Source of the DNA: Planctomycetota bacterium
GTDB taxonomy: Bacteria > Planctomycetota > UBA8742 > UBA2392
Length of the DNA stretch: 38,310 bases
NCBI GenBank assembly: GCA_003576915.1
Contig: QEVF01000033.1
Span: 1-38,310 of the forward strand
Direction: 5' to 3'
Shown here: piece by piece, positions 19,820 to 30,213 of the stretch
Numbering within the stretch: the stretch's first letter is position 1
Layout of the letters: every line of letters starts with the position of its first letter
The notes under the pieces: generated by a model
Told to the model about the DNA's origin: nothing
Seen by the model: the letters and a program-made list of their open reading frames with translations, nothing else
Database searches by the model: none
Made by a program: the position numbers and the translations under genes

Positions 19820-20890
19820 TCAGCCGCCCACGGTGCTCATGTCGAAATTGCGTGAGAACTCGTGCTTCTCGGGCTTGTTCCAGATGGCTTCGCGGATGAC
19901 GGCCACCAGCCTGTCGCGGGAGTAGCCCTCGCTGCGCAGCAGCTTCCTGACGTGGTACTTCTCGTCGTGAAGCAGGCAGGATTTCAGGCGGCCATCGCTG
20001 GTGAGGCGGATACGGTTGCAGTTTTCGCAGAAGGGGTTGAACACCGGGCTGATGACGCCAATGAACCCTCTGGCGCCGCGGATGCGGAAATAACGGGCCG
20101 GGCCCGCGCCGTCGGGCCGGTCCTGCGTTTCCTCAAGTTCAAAGCGCGCGGCCAGGTCGCGCTTCATTTCTTCGATGGAGTACATCTGTTCCTGGGGGGT
20201 CTTTCTCAGGAATTCCGTCGCTGCCGCGTGGCCGCCAAAGGCGCGGAATTCGTCATCGGCGCCGTCGGCGATGTTGGCCCCCATGTTCTTGAGCGCCTTC
20301 TCGCGCTGCCATTGTCCCATGGGCATGTATTCGATGAAGCGCACGCTCAGCGGGTACTTGAGCGTCAGGGCCGCCAGTTCCGGCAACTCGTCCTCGTTGA
20401 AGCCACGCATCATCACGCAGTTGAGTTTGATCGTGAAGCCGCCGTGGGCGACAGCGGCCAGGATGCCGTCGAAGGTGGGTTTGAGCTTGCCGCCGCGGGT
20501 GATCTGCGCGAATCGGTCCGTCCGCAGGGAGTCAAGGCTGATGTTGAGATTGCGCACCCCCGCGCGGTGCAGGGGGTCAAGCACTTCGGCCAGGTGGCTT
20601 GCGTTGGTCGAAAGCCCCAGCTTGCGCACGCCCTCGATGCGCCCCACGCGCTCAATGAGGTCAATGATGCCCTGGCGCACCAGGGGTTCACCGCCGGTGA
20701 AGCGGATGTAATTCACGCCGCATTGGGCGGCCGCCACGCAGACTTCTTCGATTTCTTCCAGCGAGAGGATCTCGTCGCGCGGCTTGAGTTGCAGCAGGTC
20801 GCCCGAGAGGCAATAGAAACAGCGCATGTTGCAGCGGTCCGTTACGGACACGCGCATGGAGTGGACTTCGCGGCCGAACTGGTCTTTCAC
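19820..20890 (-). CDS. moaA: GTP 3',8-cyclase MoaA (molybdenum cofactor biosynthesis)
   Basis: This 356-residue radical SAM enzyme rearranges GTP into 3',8-cH2GTP, the first step to molybdopterin. The SAM-binding cluster motif is CNMRCFYC (C20, C24, C27). The second 4Fe-4S cluster that binds GTP uses C288, C291 and C305 (FCENCNRIRLTSDGRLKSCL). The catalytic C-terminal Gly-Gly tail is residues 355-356. FTGGEPLVR, ISLDSL and RFIEYMPMG are further family marks. An insertion of roughly 30 residues (about 203-245, ending near QEQMYSIEEM) makes it slightly longer than the common 330-residue form. It lies 72 bases after a GT39-like membrane protein on the same strand; no other moa gene is in view. 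Confidence 0.95.
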   Translation of the reverse strand: MKDQFGREVHSMRVSVTDRCNMRCFYCLSGDLLQLKPRDEILSLEEIEEVCVAAAQCGVNYIRFTGGEPLVRQGIIDLIERVGRIEGVRKLGLSTNASHLAEVLDPLHRAGVRNLNISLDSLRTDRFAQITRGGKLKPTFDGILAAVAHGGFTIKLNCVMMRGFNEDELPELAALTLKYPLSVRFIEYMPMGQWQREKALKNMGANIADGADDEFRAFGGHAAATEFLRKTPQEQMYSIEEMKRDLAARFELEETQDRPDGAGPARYFRIRGARGFIGVISPVFNPFCENCNRIRLTSDGRLKSCLLHDEKYHVRKLLRSEGYSRDRLVAVIREAIWNKPEKHEFSRNFDMSTVGG

Positions 20891-20962
20891 CGCCTGCTCG
20901 CTTTCCGCCCTGGATTGCCCGCCTTCAATATGCGCTTGTCGGCCGCTTCGCGCAAGGTCCGC

Positions 20963-22162
20963 TCAGCGCCAGTTGGCGCCCAGGTAGGCCAGGCCGTCGG
21001 ACCGCACGGAGGCCGCCAGCATGATACTGCCCGCCAGCCAGAGCAGCGCACATAAAGCTCCCGCGGGGCGCCAGCGCGCAGGCGTTGCGCCCACGGCCAG
21101 AAGCATCAGCCCCAACAGCGACGGCCCGAGGATGCGGTCGTTCGTCTCCAGGGCGGTGCCCACGACCCGCCGCGCCGCGAGAATGAACATGAAGTGCGTC
21201 AGGGCCAGCGTGCCGCCCATGACGGCGAGGCGCTGGCCCGGGGTGCGTTGCTCGGCCGGGGTGCGCGCTGCATGGCGGAAGGCCGCTGCCAACCACCCGA
21301 ACAGGAGGGCCGCCGTCGCCAGCTTGAAACCGAACCAGACAGGCAGGGGCAGCGCCCACTCCGTGATCGTGTGCAGGGCCCGGGGCAGTTCTTCGGGCAT
21401 CAGGGCCGTGTGCAGTTCAAAGGCCGTGGCCTCTCCTGCGACGAGGCTGTTTCGCAGTAGCCACGCCGCGAACACCAGGGTGCCGATGGCCCCGAATACA
21501 GCGCTGCGAACGAGGCGGGCCCGCAAGGCACCCTGACCCACGAGCAACAGGCCGCAGCCGGTCAGCAGCAGGCTCAGGGCCGCAAAACGCGTCAGCAGGG
21601 CCAGAGCGCAGCAGAGGGCCGCCCAAAGCCAGGCGCGGCGGCACCCCTGCTCAAGTTGCTCCAGGCCCAGCAGGCAGCCCAGCAACAGCAGCGTGCATAG
21701 TGGTTCACTCCAAACCCAAAGGTGCACATAGAGGAAGGCGGGGGCCGAGGCGAAAAGCCCGGCCGCCATCCAGCCCGCAGCGCGTGAGGCCAGTGCGGAG
21801 GCCGTGAACCAGCCAAGCAGGCAGATGTTGGCCAGGAGCAACGCCAGTTGGAGCATGCGCGCACCTTCGGGCCCCTGCAGGCCAACGCCATGACCGGCAG
21901 CCAGCAGCAGGGGGTAGAGGGGCGGAAACTGCGTCACGGGCTCCGGGTCAAGCCAATCGTCGCCCCGCGGATAGTCCACGTAGCCCTGGCCCTGCGAAAG
22001 CAGGCGGGCGCTGGTGAGGTAGGTGCGGCCGTCAGGGCAAACGCCCAAACCTGAAGGTGCGGTGGCCCAGGCCGCCAGCAGGCAGGCCCCCAGGGCCATC
22101 AGCAGCAGGGGCGCCCAGAACATCCAGTCCGGGCGCGGCGTGGTGGGTATGGGTGCTTCCAC
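20963..22162 (-). CDS. GT39-like polytopic membrane protein
   Basis: This 399-residue protein has about ten predicted hydrophobic helices. The first loop DGRTYLTSARLLSQGQGYVDYP followed by PVTQFPPLYPLLLA matches the luminal/periplasmic loop of dolichyl- or undecaprenyl-phosphate-mannose glycosyltransferases (PMT/ArnT-like, GT39 clan), including the acidic residue and PPLYP. It probably transfers a sugar from a lipid-phosphate donor on the outer face of the membrane; the acceptor is unknown. The reading frame opens with GTG at 22162-22160, and no ribosome binding site is clear. It is divergent from the giant kinase gene, with 42 bases between the starts, so the promoters overlap or are shared. 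Confidence 0.75.
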   Translation of the reverse strand: MEAPIPTTPRPDWMFWAPLLLMALGACLLAAWATAPSGLGVCPDGRTYLTSARLLSQGQGYVDYPRGDDWLDPEPVTQFPPLYPLLLAAGHGVGLQGPEGARMLQLALLLANICLLGWFTASALASRAAGWMAAGLFASAPAFLYVHLWVWSEPLCTLLLLGCLLGLEQLEQGCRRAWLWAALCCALALLTRFAALSLLLTGCGLLLVGQGALRARLVRSAVFGAIGTLVFAAWLLRNSLVAGEATAFELHTALMPEELPRALHTITEWALPLPVWFGFKLATAALLFGWLAAAFRHAARTPAEQRTPGQRLAVMGGTLALTHFMFILAARRVVGTALETNDRILGPSLLGLMLLAVGATPARWRPAGALCALLWLAGSIMLAASVRSDGLAYLGANWR

Positions 22163-22204
22163 GCCGGATATGTAATATCGCCGCCGGCCCCGGGGATACG
22201 CTGA
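22163..22204. promoter_or_regulatory. Short divergent promoter region
   Basis: Only 42 bases separate the two divergent starts. TAATAT at 22173-22178 could act as a -10 box for the kinase, giving a leader of about 20 bases. Its complement (ATATTA) overlaps possible -10 sequences for the membrane-protein gene. No operator was recognised. Confidence 0.35.
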
Positions 22205-25200
22205 ATGTTGGACGCCGTCCGCCTAAGTGCCGAAGTCGCGCGTCTGCCCTTGCCCCTGGCGCAAACGCTGCGCCGGGCCCTCAATGCCAAGTCGCCCCAG
22301 GAAGCGCACACGGCGGCCTACTATTTCTTTGAATGCGGCCTGAAACTCTCGGCCTCTGCGCAGATCGGGGTCTATGTTTCGCTGGGTTGCCCCGACCCAA
22401 AGCTCAACGAGCTGATCGAAAACATCACCCGCGCCTCCACGGGGCACTGGCTGGCCATTTTGCGCGAGGTGTCCGGCTTTTTGGCCAGGCGGCCGGACAA
22501 GTCGCTGCTGCCCCTGTCAGACGTCAATGAGCGCCTGGCACGCAAGGAGCCCCGCCCCGCGGCCCGGGCCTTTCTCGATTTCGTGGCCCGCATCACAGAG
22601 AAGCCTGACGGCCGCAAGAGTCTCACCTGCCTGGACCTGTTTGACGCCATCGTCAACTACCGCAACCAGGAACTGGGCCACGGCGCCATGCGCACGCGGG
22701 AGTTCTACGCCGAAGCCGCGCCACTGATCGCGGAGGCGGCGCTGGAGGCCTTCAACGCCCTGAAGCCCACGGGCGAATTGCAGTTGTCTGTGGCGCGCGA
22801 CACGGTGGACCACCGGAGCGGGCGTGCCCAGCGCATGTATCAGAGGCTGGCGGGCGACGGCATCCAGGCGCCGGTCACCGGCGTTCAGCCCATCGAGGAC
22901 GACAAGACGATTCTCGCGGGGCGCGTGGTGCTGGCAGGCGGGGTGACGCGCGTGATGCTGCACCCGCTGGTGGTCTACGAGGTCGACGAGTTGGAGCGCG
23001 ACCGTGTCGGCTTTGTCAACCTGGTCAGCGCCAAGCGCGTGGCGGCCGGCACGCAGATGCTGCAGCGCCAGAAGGACGGCACGATCCGCCGCAACACCAC
23101 GCAGATCACCGTCAAGAAGGTCGAATACCTCGATTATGACTCCGGGGCGCGCATCGAAGGCCAGGACGCCACCGAAGAGCTGGCCGACCTGCTCACGCGC
23201 CTGCGCGGCACGCGCGTCACGGCCGACAGCGTGGACCGCCTTGCGGGTGAAGAGCCGGTGGAGGGCGCGGCGGCGAAGCCCGCCCTGCCCAGGGGCGACG
23301 GCACCGGCGAGTTCATCGGCGATTTCGAGATTCTCGAGGAGCTGGGCCGCGGCGGCATGGGCATCGTTTACAAGGCGCGCCAGGCCAGCCTTGGGCGCAT
23401 TGTCGCTCTCAAGGTTCTGCCGCCGGCGCTGGCAGGCGACCCCGTGGCGGTGACGCGCTTCAAGCGCGAAATCGCGGCCCTGGGCCGATGCGACCACGCC
23501 AACGTCGTCAAGGTGCTGCACGCCGGCCAGGATGGCGACCGCCACTTCTACGCCATGGAGTACGTCGAGGGCTGCGATCTCTTCGGCGTCTTTGGCGTCA
23601 TGAGCCAATGGATGCCGCAAAGCCACGGCAAGTTCCGCGCGGGACATCTGCTGGCGGCGCTTTCCTCCACCATGCAGTTGCGCAAGACGCCGCGCACCAC
23701 GCCCCAAACCCAGCAGGAACAAGATCCCGACTACGAACCCCTGCCCGACGCGCCCAAGGCCGCGCCCGTCATGCCCGAATTCAGCGACGGCGAGTACTAC
23801 TACACGCTGATTGCCCGCATCATGTCCGATGCCGCTCGCGGCGTGGGTCACCTGCACGAGCACGGCATCATCCACCGCGACATCAAGCCGGCGAACATCA
23901 TGCTGACGGGCGACGGCAAGCGGGCCATCATCATGGACCTGGGGCTCGCGGCGGTGGCGGGCCAGAAGGGCTTGAGCGTGGCGAACTCGGCGGCGCGCAT
24001 CGTGGGCACCCTGCGCTACATGCCGCCGGAGCAATTGCAGCGACACCTGCTGGACATCACGAACAAGGCCGACATTTATTCGCTGGGCGCCACGCTCTAT
24101 GAGCTGGCGACGCTGTCCCCGATCTTTGACGGCGATTCCGAGGCGCGCCTGATCCAGCAGGTGCTGCAGGAGCAGCCGGTGCTGCCGCGCAAGGCCAACC
24201 CCAGCGTGCCGGAGGATCTGGCCACCATCATCACGGTGGCGACGGCCAAGAATCCCAACGAGCGCTATCCCTCGGCCGAGGCCCTGGCGCGCGATCTGGA
24301 GGCTTTCGCGCGGGGGGACCCGATTTCTGTGCGGCCCCCCGGCGCGCTGCACTACCTTTCACTGTTTTACCGGCGCAACAAGGCGCTGGTGCACACGGCC
24401 GCTGTCGCTGTGGTCCTGCTCATCGCGCTTACGGCCTGGTTCATGGTCAACCTCAACGAGCGGCGCGCCGAGGCCGAGGATGCCCGCGACCAGGCGGAAC
24501 TGGCCCGGGCCGAGGCCGTGAAGCAGAAGGGCCTGGCTGTCGAGGCCGCCCGTGTAGCCGAGGAGGAGCGGCGCAAGGCTGAAGCCGAAGAAAAGAAGGC
24601 CCGGGCCGCCGAGGAAACCGCCAAGAAAGAGCGCGACAACGCCGAGCGCGAAAAGGAACACGCCCAGAATATGGAGCGCAAGGCCACGAGCGAGGCCGAG
24701 CGCGCCGAGCGTGAGGCCGCCAACGCCAGAACCCAGGAGACCGAGGCCAAGCGGCAGGCGCGCATTGCTGAGGAGGAGGCCGAGAAGGCCCGCAAGGCGG
24801 GGCGCGAGGCCCGCGTGCGTTATGCGGAAAGCCTGGTGCTGCAGGGCGACGCTTTGGTCAAGGGCGGCCGCCCGGAAGCCGCGCTCTGGACCTACAAGCA
24901 GGCCCTGAGTGAGGCCAAGGACCTGGGCATCGACACCTTTCCGGCGGAATCGGGGCTGGCACTCCTGCGCCAGGACATGCCCTCGGAGATCATGTCTATC
25001 GAGAGCCAGCCCTTTCAGGGACTGGACTTTGCCGACATTTCCGAGCGCGGCGAGCGCTCTCTGCTCTGGCACAGCGGCGGCCTGGAGCTCTTTGACAACC
25101 TGAGTTTCACGCGGGTCTGGATCACGCGGCTGGGAGCGCTGCGGCGCGGCCCGGTGAAGATTTCGCCTGACGGGCGTTTTGCTGCCTGCGCGTCGGGCGC

Positions 25201-28200
25201 GGAGGTGCTCGTGTTTGACGCGGGCAGCGGCAAGGAGTTGAGCCGCTTTGCGGCTTCCGAGGCGGCCGTGACGGCCCTGTGCTTCAGCGCCGACAGCGCC
25301 ACCCTGGCCGTGGGAGACCTTCAGGGAGGTCTTTTCGAGTTTGACTGGGCCGCCAAGGCGCGCAAGGCGGCCTATGAGGGCGCCACGCGCTCGATTTCAC
25401 AGGTGCGCTTTGTGGCCGGCGAGACGCAGCTCGCGGCCTGCGGCTCGGCCTGCAAGATCTGGTTTTATGACCGCGCGGCCAAGACGCTGGCCCGCGAGCT
25501 CGCGGCCCACGAAACGCGCATTATCAGCCTGGCGTTCTCGCACGACGGCACGCGTATGCTTACGGGAGGTTACGAGGGAACAGCCCTGCTCTGGGATCTG
25601 GCCAGGCCCGAAAAGCCGGTCAAGCTGGAGCTGCTGGGCTCCAGCATCATGGACGCCTGTTTCAGCGCCAAGGGTGAGCGTGTGGCTCTGGCGGACTTCG
25701 CCGGCTGGCTGGGCGTGTTTGACGCCGCCGACGGCAAGCAGCTCAAGCGTGCGCCGGCGCATCACGCGGCGGCCATTGGCGTGGCCTACATCGGCGACAG
25801 CCTGGAAATCGCCAGCGTGGGAACCAAGGACTGTCCCCGCACGTTCAGCGCAGATCTCGCGCCGCTGAAGTTCGTGCCCGGACACCACAATGTCGTCAAC
25901 GGCATGCAGCTCAGCCAGGACGGGCGGCTGGCGGTGGCGGCCTCCTACGGCGAGTGTGTCGTGGTCTGGGATACGCTCACGGGCACGGAGGTCCGGCGCT
26001 TTGCCAACGGCATTTCCGGCATCGTCCGCATCGACGTCAGCAACGACTTCCGCTATGTGCTGGGCTGGGGCAACTCTCCCCTGGTCACGATCTGGGATGT
26101 CAGCAGCGGCGGCCTGGCCCTTTCGCTGCCCCAGCGCTCCAAGAACGTGGCCTGGGCCTCCATCAGCGGCGATGCCAACTTCGCCGCCCTGGCCCTCTCC
26201 GACGGCAGCATCGAGATCTGGAACCTTTACACGGCAAGGCTGCTGCGCACCATTGCCGCGCGGCCGCAGACGGTCGAGGTGCTCGACATCTCGGCCGACG
26301 GCAAGCGTCTGGCCGTGGCATACCGGGGCCTGGCGGCCATCGTTTACGACATTTCGGGCGAGCCCAAGCAGTTGACTTACGTCTGGGGCGCCTACATGTC
26401 CGTGGCGTTTGTGGGCGAGCAGGCCCAGCGCATCCTGACGGCCGACATGCAGCGCTCGGCCTACGTGTGGGACGTGCAGTCCGGCGATCGCGTCCACCGG
26501 CTGGAGGGCCATGAGGGCATGATCTGGAACATGCAGGTCTCCCACGACGGAAGCCTGGCCGTGACCTACAGCCAGGACAACACGATGCGCGTGTGGAACC
26601 TCGAGACCGGCGCCTGCAAGCTGGTCTGCCCCGGCCCGGACAGCGGCGTGCGTGCCTGCACCATTTCGGGCGACGGGCGCTATGCCGGGCTGGCCGGCAT
26701 GGATGCATCGCTGCGCTTCTGGAGCACAGAACCTGCCGTCGAGCGTCGGGCCTTTGTGGGACACGTTGGCGATGTCACGGCCATGGTTCCCATCCAGAAG
26801 GGGCGCTTTGCCGCCACGGGCGACGAGCAGGGCAACCTCTATCTGTGGGAGACGGACAGCGGGCAGTGCCTGAGCGAAGTGCGGGCCCACGAGGGGCGCA
26901 TCTCCGTCCTGCTGCTTCTGAACGAAGAGGGACGCCTTTGCCTCAGCGCGGGCTACGACGCCAAGGTTCGCCTGTGGGACCTCGCCACGGGCCGTTGCCT
27001 GAAGACCTTCTCGGGGCACACACAGGCCGTTTACACTCTCTGGCTGATGCCCGACGGCAAGACGCTGCTCAGCGCCGGCGCCGACAAGCGCGTGCTGATG
27101 TGGGACCTGGAAACCCTGGCGATCAAAAAGGAACTCCCGACGGAGGACCGTGTGCTCTGTGTGGCCTATCTGCCCGGGCTCAAGAGCATCTATGCCAGCA
27201 TGGTCAACCGGCGGACCTGGTACTTTGACCCGGAGACAGGCGAGGGCACGCTGGACGAAGTCATTTTCAACACGGCCATCACCCGCATCGCCTTCTCCCA
27301 GGACGGCACGCGCATGGCCGTCAGCGGCTGGGCCAGCGAGTGCTACATTCTCGATACCACTCACTGGCGTCGCCAGTTCGAACTCGCCGGCCATACGGAC
27401 AGCGTCAGCCACGTGGCCTTCTCGGAAGACGGTCGCTACATCGTGACCTCCGGCGATGACGGCACCCTGCGCTTCTTCAGCGCCCAGGACGGAAAGTCTC
27501 TGCGCGTGATTCCGCACCGCGAGTTCCGGCAGGGCCAATCCTACCTCACGCCGGACAGCCGCCGCCTGCTGTTCGCCGGAGGCGAAGGCACCTGGCACAT
27601 GTGGGACCTTTCGCGCAGTGCCCTGCACGACTCCCTGCCCCAGCTCGTGCGCGAGGCCAGGGCGACGCTCCAGTTCGAGCCGGACAACGGCAAGGCTCTG
27701 GCCACGCTCTGCCGCTGGTATGACTTCCGCGGGGACGACCAGCGCGCGCTCGAGTTTTTCCGCCGCGCCGAGCAGGCGGGCCAGTCTTTCGAGCCCGCCT
27801 TTGTGCTGTCCCTGGCCTGGCGCGGCCGCGACCTGGAGCGAGCCCTGGCCTCCCTCAAGCCTCGCCTTGAAGACGGCAGCCTCGATGCCCTGTCGCGCGA
27901 GTTCTACCGGCGCGGCATGGCCAAGGCCTTCCACGACCGCGGTCGCGAGCAGCAGTGGTCCGGGCGCAATGATGAGGCCCTGGCGGACCTGAACCAGTCC
28001 CTGGCCCTGGACCCGGAATCCGTCAGCGCGCTGGTCAGCCGCGGGCGGGCCCTGAACGCCAAGGACCAGCTTGAAGCCGCGCTGGCGGATTTTGCGGCGG
28101 CCCTGAAGCTGGAGGCGGACTGCAAGCCGGCATTGGAGGCGCGGGCGGACGTGCAGGCCCAGAGGCGGAGTTTCACGGCCGCACTGGCCGATTACGTGAG

Positions 28201-28846
28201 GCTGCGCGAGCTGGAGCCGGAGATGGCCTGGCGCTGGCAGCGCACCGGCGAAATCCGCTGCGAGCTTCAGGCCTATGGGGAAGCCGAGAAGGATTTTTCA
28301 AAGGCCATCGCGCTCAGCAAGGATTACACGACTCCCTGGTACTGGCGCGCCTTTGCCCGCTACAAGCAGGGCAAGCTGCAGGACGCTCTCAAGGACGCCA
28401 ACCAGTATCTGGCGCTGGAGCCCGAGGTGGCCGCCGGCTATGGCCAGCGCGGGGACATTTTCCGCGCGGCGGGCAGGTTCAAGGAGGCCGTAGACGACTA
28501 CACGGCCGCCATCGAGCGTGATGACACCAACGCCGTCTACTATGAGTGCCGGGCCGAGGCCCGCGTGCGCCTGCAGGAATACGTGGCCTGCGTGGCGGAC
28601 TTCCGCAAGGCGCTGGACCTGGGCGCGGAGAAGGGCTCCTGTTACTTCAACCTGGCCTGCGCCTACTCGCTGTGGGCCGGTTCTTTGGCCGCAGGCTCCG
28701 AGCGCTGGGCCGTGGACAAGGCCCTGGAGTCGCTCGAGGAGGCCGTGGCCAACGGCTTTGCCGACTGGGAGCTGCTCAAGAAGGACGACGACCTCAAGCT
28801 GCTGCGCAACGAGCCCCGCTTCCTCAAGCTGATCGAGGGCAAGTAG
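22205..28846 (+). CDS. Giant HEPN-like / Ser-Thr kinase / TM / WD40 / TPR protein
   Basis: This 2213-residue protein has several modules. Residues 1-200 are helical and contain YRNQELGHG, with R153 and H159 in an R-x5-H arrangement like HEPN domains. A beta-rich module follows (about 225-330). A Ser/Thr kinase spans about 372-690: P-loop LGRGGMGIVYKA, lysine near 403 in VALK, HRDIKPANIM (H557, D559), DLG instead of DFG (D578), and YMPPEQ. A 70-residue linker (about 465-530) is inserted in the kinase core. One TM helix (about 727-749) and an Ala/Glu/Arg coiled coil (about 755-865) precede about 20 WD40-like blades (about 960-1805, enough for three propellers) and about eight TPRs to the end. 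The kinase is thus cytoplasmic, and propellers and TPRs are presumably extracytoplasmic. It likely senses or scaffolds; substrates are unknown. Confidence 0.9.
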   Translation: MLDAVRLSAEVARLPLPLAQTLRRALNAKSPQEAHTAAYYFFECGLKLSASAQIGVYVSLGCPDPKLNELIENITRASTGHWLAILREVSGFLARRPDKSLLPLSDVNERLARKEPRPAARAFLDFVARITEKPDGRKSLTCLDLFDAIVNYRNQELGHGAMRTREFYAEAAPLIAEAALEAFNALKPTGELQLSVARDTVDHRSGRAQRMYQRLAGDGIQAPVTGVQPIEDDKTILAGRVVLAGGVTRVMLHPLVVYEVDELERDRVGFVNLVSAKRVAAGTQMLQRQKDGTIRRNTTQITVKKVEYLDYDSGARIEGQDATEELADLLTRLRGTRVTADSVDRLAGEEPVEGAAAKPALPRGDGTGEFIGDFEILEELGRGGMGIVYKARQASLGRIVALKVLPPALAGDPVAVTRFKREIAALGRCDHANVVKVLHAGQDGDRHFYAMEYVEGCDLFGVFGVMSQWMPQSHGKFRAGHLLAALSSTMQLRKTPRTTPQTQQEQDPDYEPLPDAPKAAPVMPEFSDGEYYYTLIARIMSDAARGVGHLHEHGIIHRDIKPANIMLTGDGKRAIIMDLGLAAVAGQKGLSVANSAARIVGTLRYMPPEQLQRHLLDITNKADIYSLGATLYELATLSPIFDGDSEARLIQQVLQEQPVLPRKANPSVPEDLATIITVATAKNPNERYPSAEALARDLEAFARGDPISVRPPGALHYLSLFYRRNKALVHTAAVAVVLLIALTAWFMVNLNERRAEAEDARDQAELARAEAVKQKGLAVEAARVAEEERRKAEAEEKKARAAEETAKKERDNAEREKEHAQNMERKATSEAERAEREAANARTQETEAKRQARIAEEEAEKARKAGREARVRYAESLVLQGDALVKGGRPEAALWTYKQALSEAKDLGIDTFPAESGLALLRQDMPSEIMSIESQPFQGLDFADISERGERSLLWHSGGLELFDNLSFTRVWITRLGALRRGPVKISPDGRFAACASGAEVLVFDAGSGKELSRFAASEAAVTALCFSADSATLAVGDLQGGLFEFDWAAKARKAAYEGATRSISQVRFVAGETQLAACGSACKIWFYDRAAKTLARELAAHETRIISLAFSHDGTRMLTGGYEGTALLWDLARPEKPVKLELLGSSIMDACFSAKGERVALADFAGWLGVFDAADGKQLKRAPAHHAAAIGVAYIGDSLEIASVGTKDCPRTFSADLAPLKFVPGHHNVVNGMQLSQDGRLAVAASYGECVVVWDTLTGTEVRRFANGISGIVRIDVSNDFRYVLGWGNSPLVTIWDVSSGGLALSLPQRSKNVAWASISGDANFAALALSDGSIEIWNLYTARLLRTIAARPQTVEVLDISADGKRLAVAYRGLAAIVYDISGEPKQLTYVWGAYMSVAFVGEQAQRILTADMQRSAYVWDVQSGDRVHRLEGHEGMIWNMQVSHDGSLAVTYSQDNTMRVWNLETGACKLVCPGPDSGVRACTISGDGRYAGLAGMDASLRFWSTEPAVERRAFVGHVGDVTAMVPIQKGRFAATGDEQGNLYLWETDSGQCLSEVRAHEGRISVLLLLNEEGRLCLSAGYDAKVRLWDLATGRCLKTFSGHTQAVYTLWLMPDGKTLLSAGADKRVLMWDLETLAIKKELPTEDRVLCVAYLPGLKSIYASMVNRRTWYFDPETGEGTLDEVIFNTAITRIAFSQDGTRMAVSGWASECYILDTTHWRRQFELAGHTDSVSHVAFSEDGRYIVTSGDDGTLRFFSAQDGKSLRVIPHREFRQGQSYLTPDSRRLLFAGGEGTWHMWDLSRSALHDSLPQLVREARATLQFEPDNGKALATLCRWYDFRGDDQRALEFFRRAEQAGQSFEPAFVLSLAWRGRDLERALASLKPRLEDGSLDALSREFYRRGMAKAFHDRGREQQWSGRNDEALADLNQSLALDPESVSALVSRGRALNAKDQLEAALADFAAALKLEADCKPALEARADVQAQRRSFTAALADYVRLRELEPEMAWRWQRTGEIRCELQAYGEAEKDFSKAIALSKDYTTPWYWRAFARYKQGKLQDALKDANQYLALEPEVAAGYGQRGDIFRAAGRFKEAVDDYTAAIERDDTNAVYYECRAEARVRLQEYVACVADFRKALDLGAEKGSCYFNLACAYSLWAGSLAAGSERWAVDKALESLEEAVANGFADWELLKKDDDLKLLRNEPRFLKLIEGK

Positions 28847-28929
28847 GCACCGGCCGGCGGCCCCTTCCCTCGCGCCCTGTTCTTGGCAACATCACGGCGC
28901 AACCGGGCAAGGGCTGCAGCTCAAATCCT

Positions 28930-30183
28930 ATGGAATCCCTCAGGGAACTATACCGCATCGGAACCGGCCCCTCCGCCAGTCACACCATGGGGCCCAGTGC
29001 CGCCGCCGCCATCTTCCGCGACCGCAACAAGGCCGCCTCGCGCTTCAAGGTCACCCTGTACGGCAGCCTCGCCAGCACGGGCAAGGGCCACCTGACCGAT
29101 GTCGCCATCACCCGTGCGTTCGCGCCGCGTTTTGTCGAGTTCGTCTGGAAGCCCGACGAAGTCCCTGCCTATCACCCCAACGGCATGGACTTTGAGTCCT
29201 TTGACCCGGCGGGACAGACGCTGGAGAAGTGGCGGGTTTACAGCGTCGGCGGCGGCGCCTTGCGCGAAGAGGGCAAGCCCGCGCCCGCCGACGTCTACCC
29301 CCTCAAGTCCATGGCCTCCATCTTGGCCTGGTGCAGCGAACACAACGCGCCCCTCTGGAAGTATGTCGAGCACTGCGAGGGGCCCTCCATCTGGGGCTAC
29401 CTCGCCGAGTGCTGGAAGGTCATGCAGGCGGCCATTGCCCGCGGCTATGCCGCGGCCGGAACGTTGCCCGGCGTGCTCAACCTCAAACGCAAGAGCGCCA
29501 GCCACCTGGCGCAGGCGCGGCAGCGCCCGGACAAGCTGCAGCGCACGGGCGTGCTTACGGCCTATGCCCTGGCCGTGAGCGAGGAAAATGCCAGCGGCGG
29601 CAAGGTGGTGACGGCGCCGACCTGCGGCGCCTGCGGCGTGATGCCCGCGGTGCTGGCCTACCTGCAGGAGACGCTCAAGGCCGATGAAACGGCCATCCTT
29701 CACGCCATGGCCACGGCAGGAATCGTGGGCAACCTGGTCAAGACCAATGCGTCGATTTCCGGCGCCGCCGTGGGCTGTCAGGGCGAGGTGGGCACCGCCT
29801 GTTCCATGGCGGCCGGGGCCGCGGCCCAGCTCATGGGCGGCACTGTCGCCCAGGTCGAGTATGCGGCGGAGATGGGCTTTGAGCACCACCTCGGCCTGAC
29901 CTGCGATCCCGTGGCGGGCCTGGTGCAGATTCCCTGCATCGAGCGCAACGCCGTGGCTGCCATGCGCGCCGTGGACTGCGCCGAGTACGCCATGCTGTCC
30001 GACGGCAGCCACGAGATTCCCTTTGACACCGTCGTCGAGACCATGCGGCAAACCGGCTTTGACCTTCAGGCCCGCTACCGCGAGACCAGCCAGGGAGGCC
30101 TGGCCGCCCTGCACCGCGCACGCAATCAGGCTAACTTCGAGGCACTGCATGCCGCGTCGACCAAGACCAACGAGTGCGGCTAG
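28930..30183 (+). CDS. sdaA: L-serine ammonia-lyase (iron-sulfur, single chain)
   Basis: This 417-residue enzyme deaminates L-serine to pyruvate and ammonia with a catalytic 4Fe-4S cluster. It is the single-chain form: the N-terminal SdaB-like domain ([29 protein letters not shown]) is fused to the catalytic domain. Candidate cluster cysteines are C283 (GCQGEVG), C325 (GLTCDP) and C336 (IPCIERN). The chain ends NECG, with C416 one residue from the end. In the Legionella enzyme the C-terminal Cys acts as a tail-in-mouth ligand, so this Cys may play that part. It follows the kinase gene by 83 bases with only a weak ribosome binding site. YdfG, which can also oxidise serine, lies elsewhere in the window. 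Confidence 0.92.
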   Translation: MESLRELYRIGTGPSASHTMGPSAAAAIFRDRNKAASRFKVTLYGSLASTGKGHLTDVAITRAFAPRFVEFVWKPDEVPAYHPNGMDFESFDPAGQTLEKWRVYSVGGGALREEGKPAPADVYPLKSMASILAWCSEHNAPLWKYVEHCEGPSIWGYLAECWKVMQAAIARGYAAAGTLPGVLNLKRKSASHLAQARQRPDKLQRTGVLTAYALAVSEENASGGKVVTAPTCGACGVMPAVLAYLQETLKADETAILHAMATAGIVGNLVKTNASISGAAVGCQGEVGTACSMAAGAAAQLMGGTVAQVEYAAEMGFEHHLGLTCDPVAGLVQIPCIERNAVAAMRAVDCAEYAMLSDGSHEIPFDTVVETMRQTGFDLQARYRETSQGGLAALHRARNQANFEALHAASTKTNECG

Positions 30184-30199
30184 GGGCATCGGCGCAAGC

Positions 30200-30205
30200 T
30201 AAGAT
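30200..30205 (+). promoter_or_regulatory. Leaderless-type -10 box before the cyclase gene
   Basis: TAAGAT at 30200-30205 is followed by eight bases, GCCGGCCC, and the ATG at 30214. No Shine-Dalgarno sequence is present in this 30-base gap after sdaA. Confidence 0.35.
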
Positions 30206-30213
30206 GCCGGCCC

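Noticed and set aside
25397..27934. 845-codon open frame antisense to the WD40 region
   Set aside because: It is a mirror of the codon bias of the giant kinase gene. The translation has no recognisable domain.
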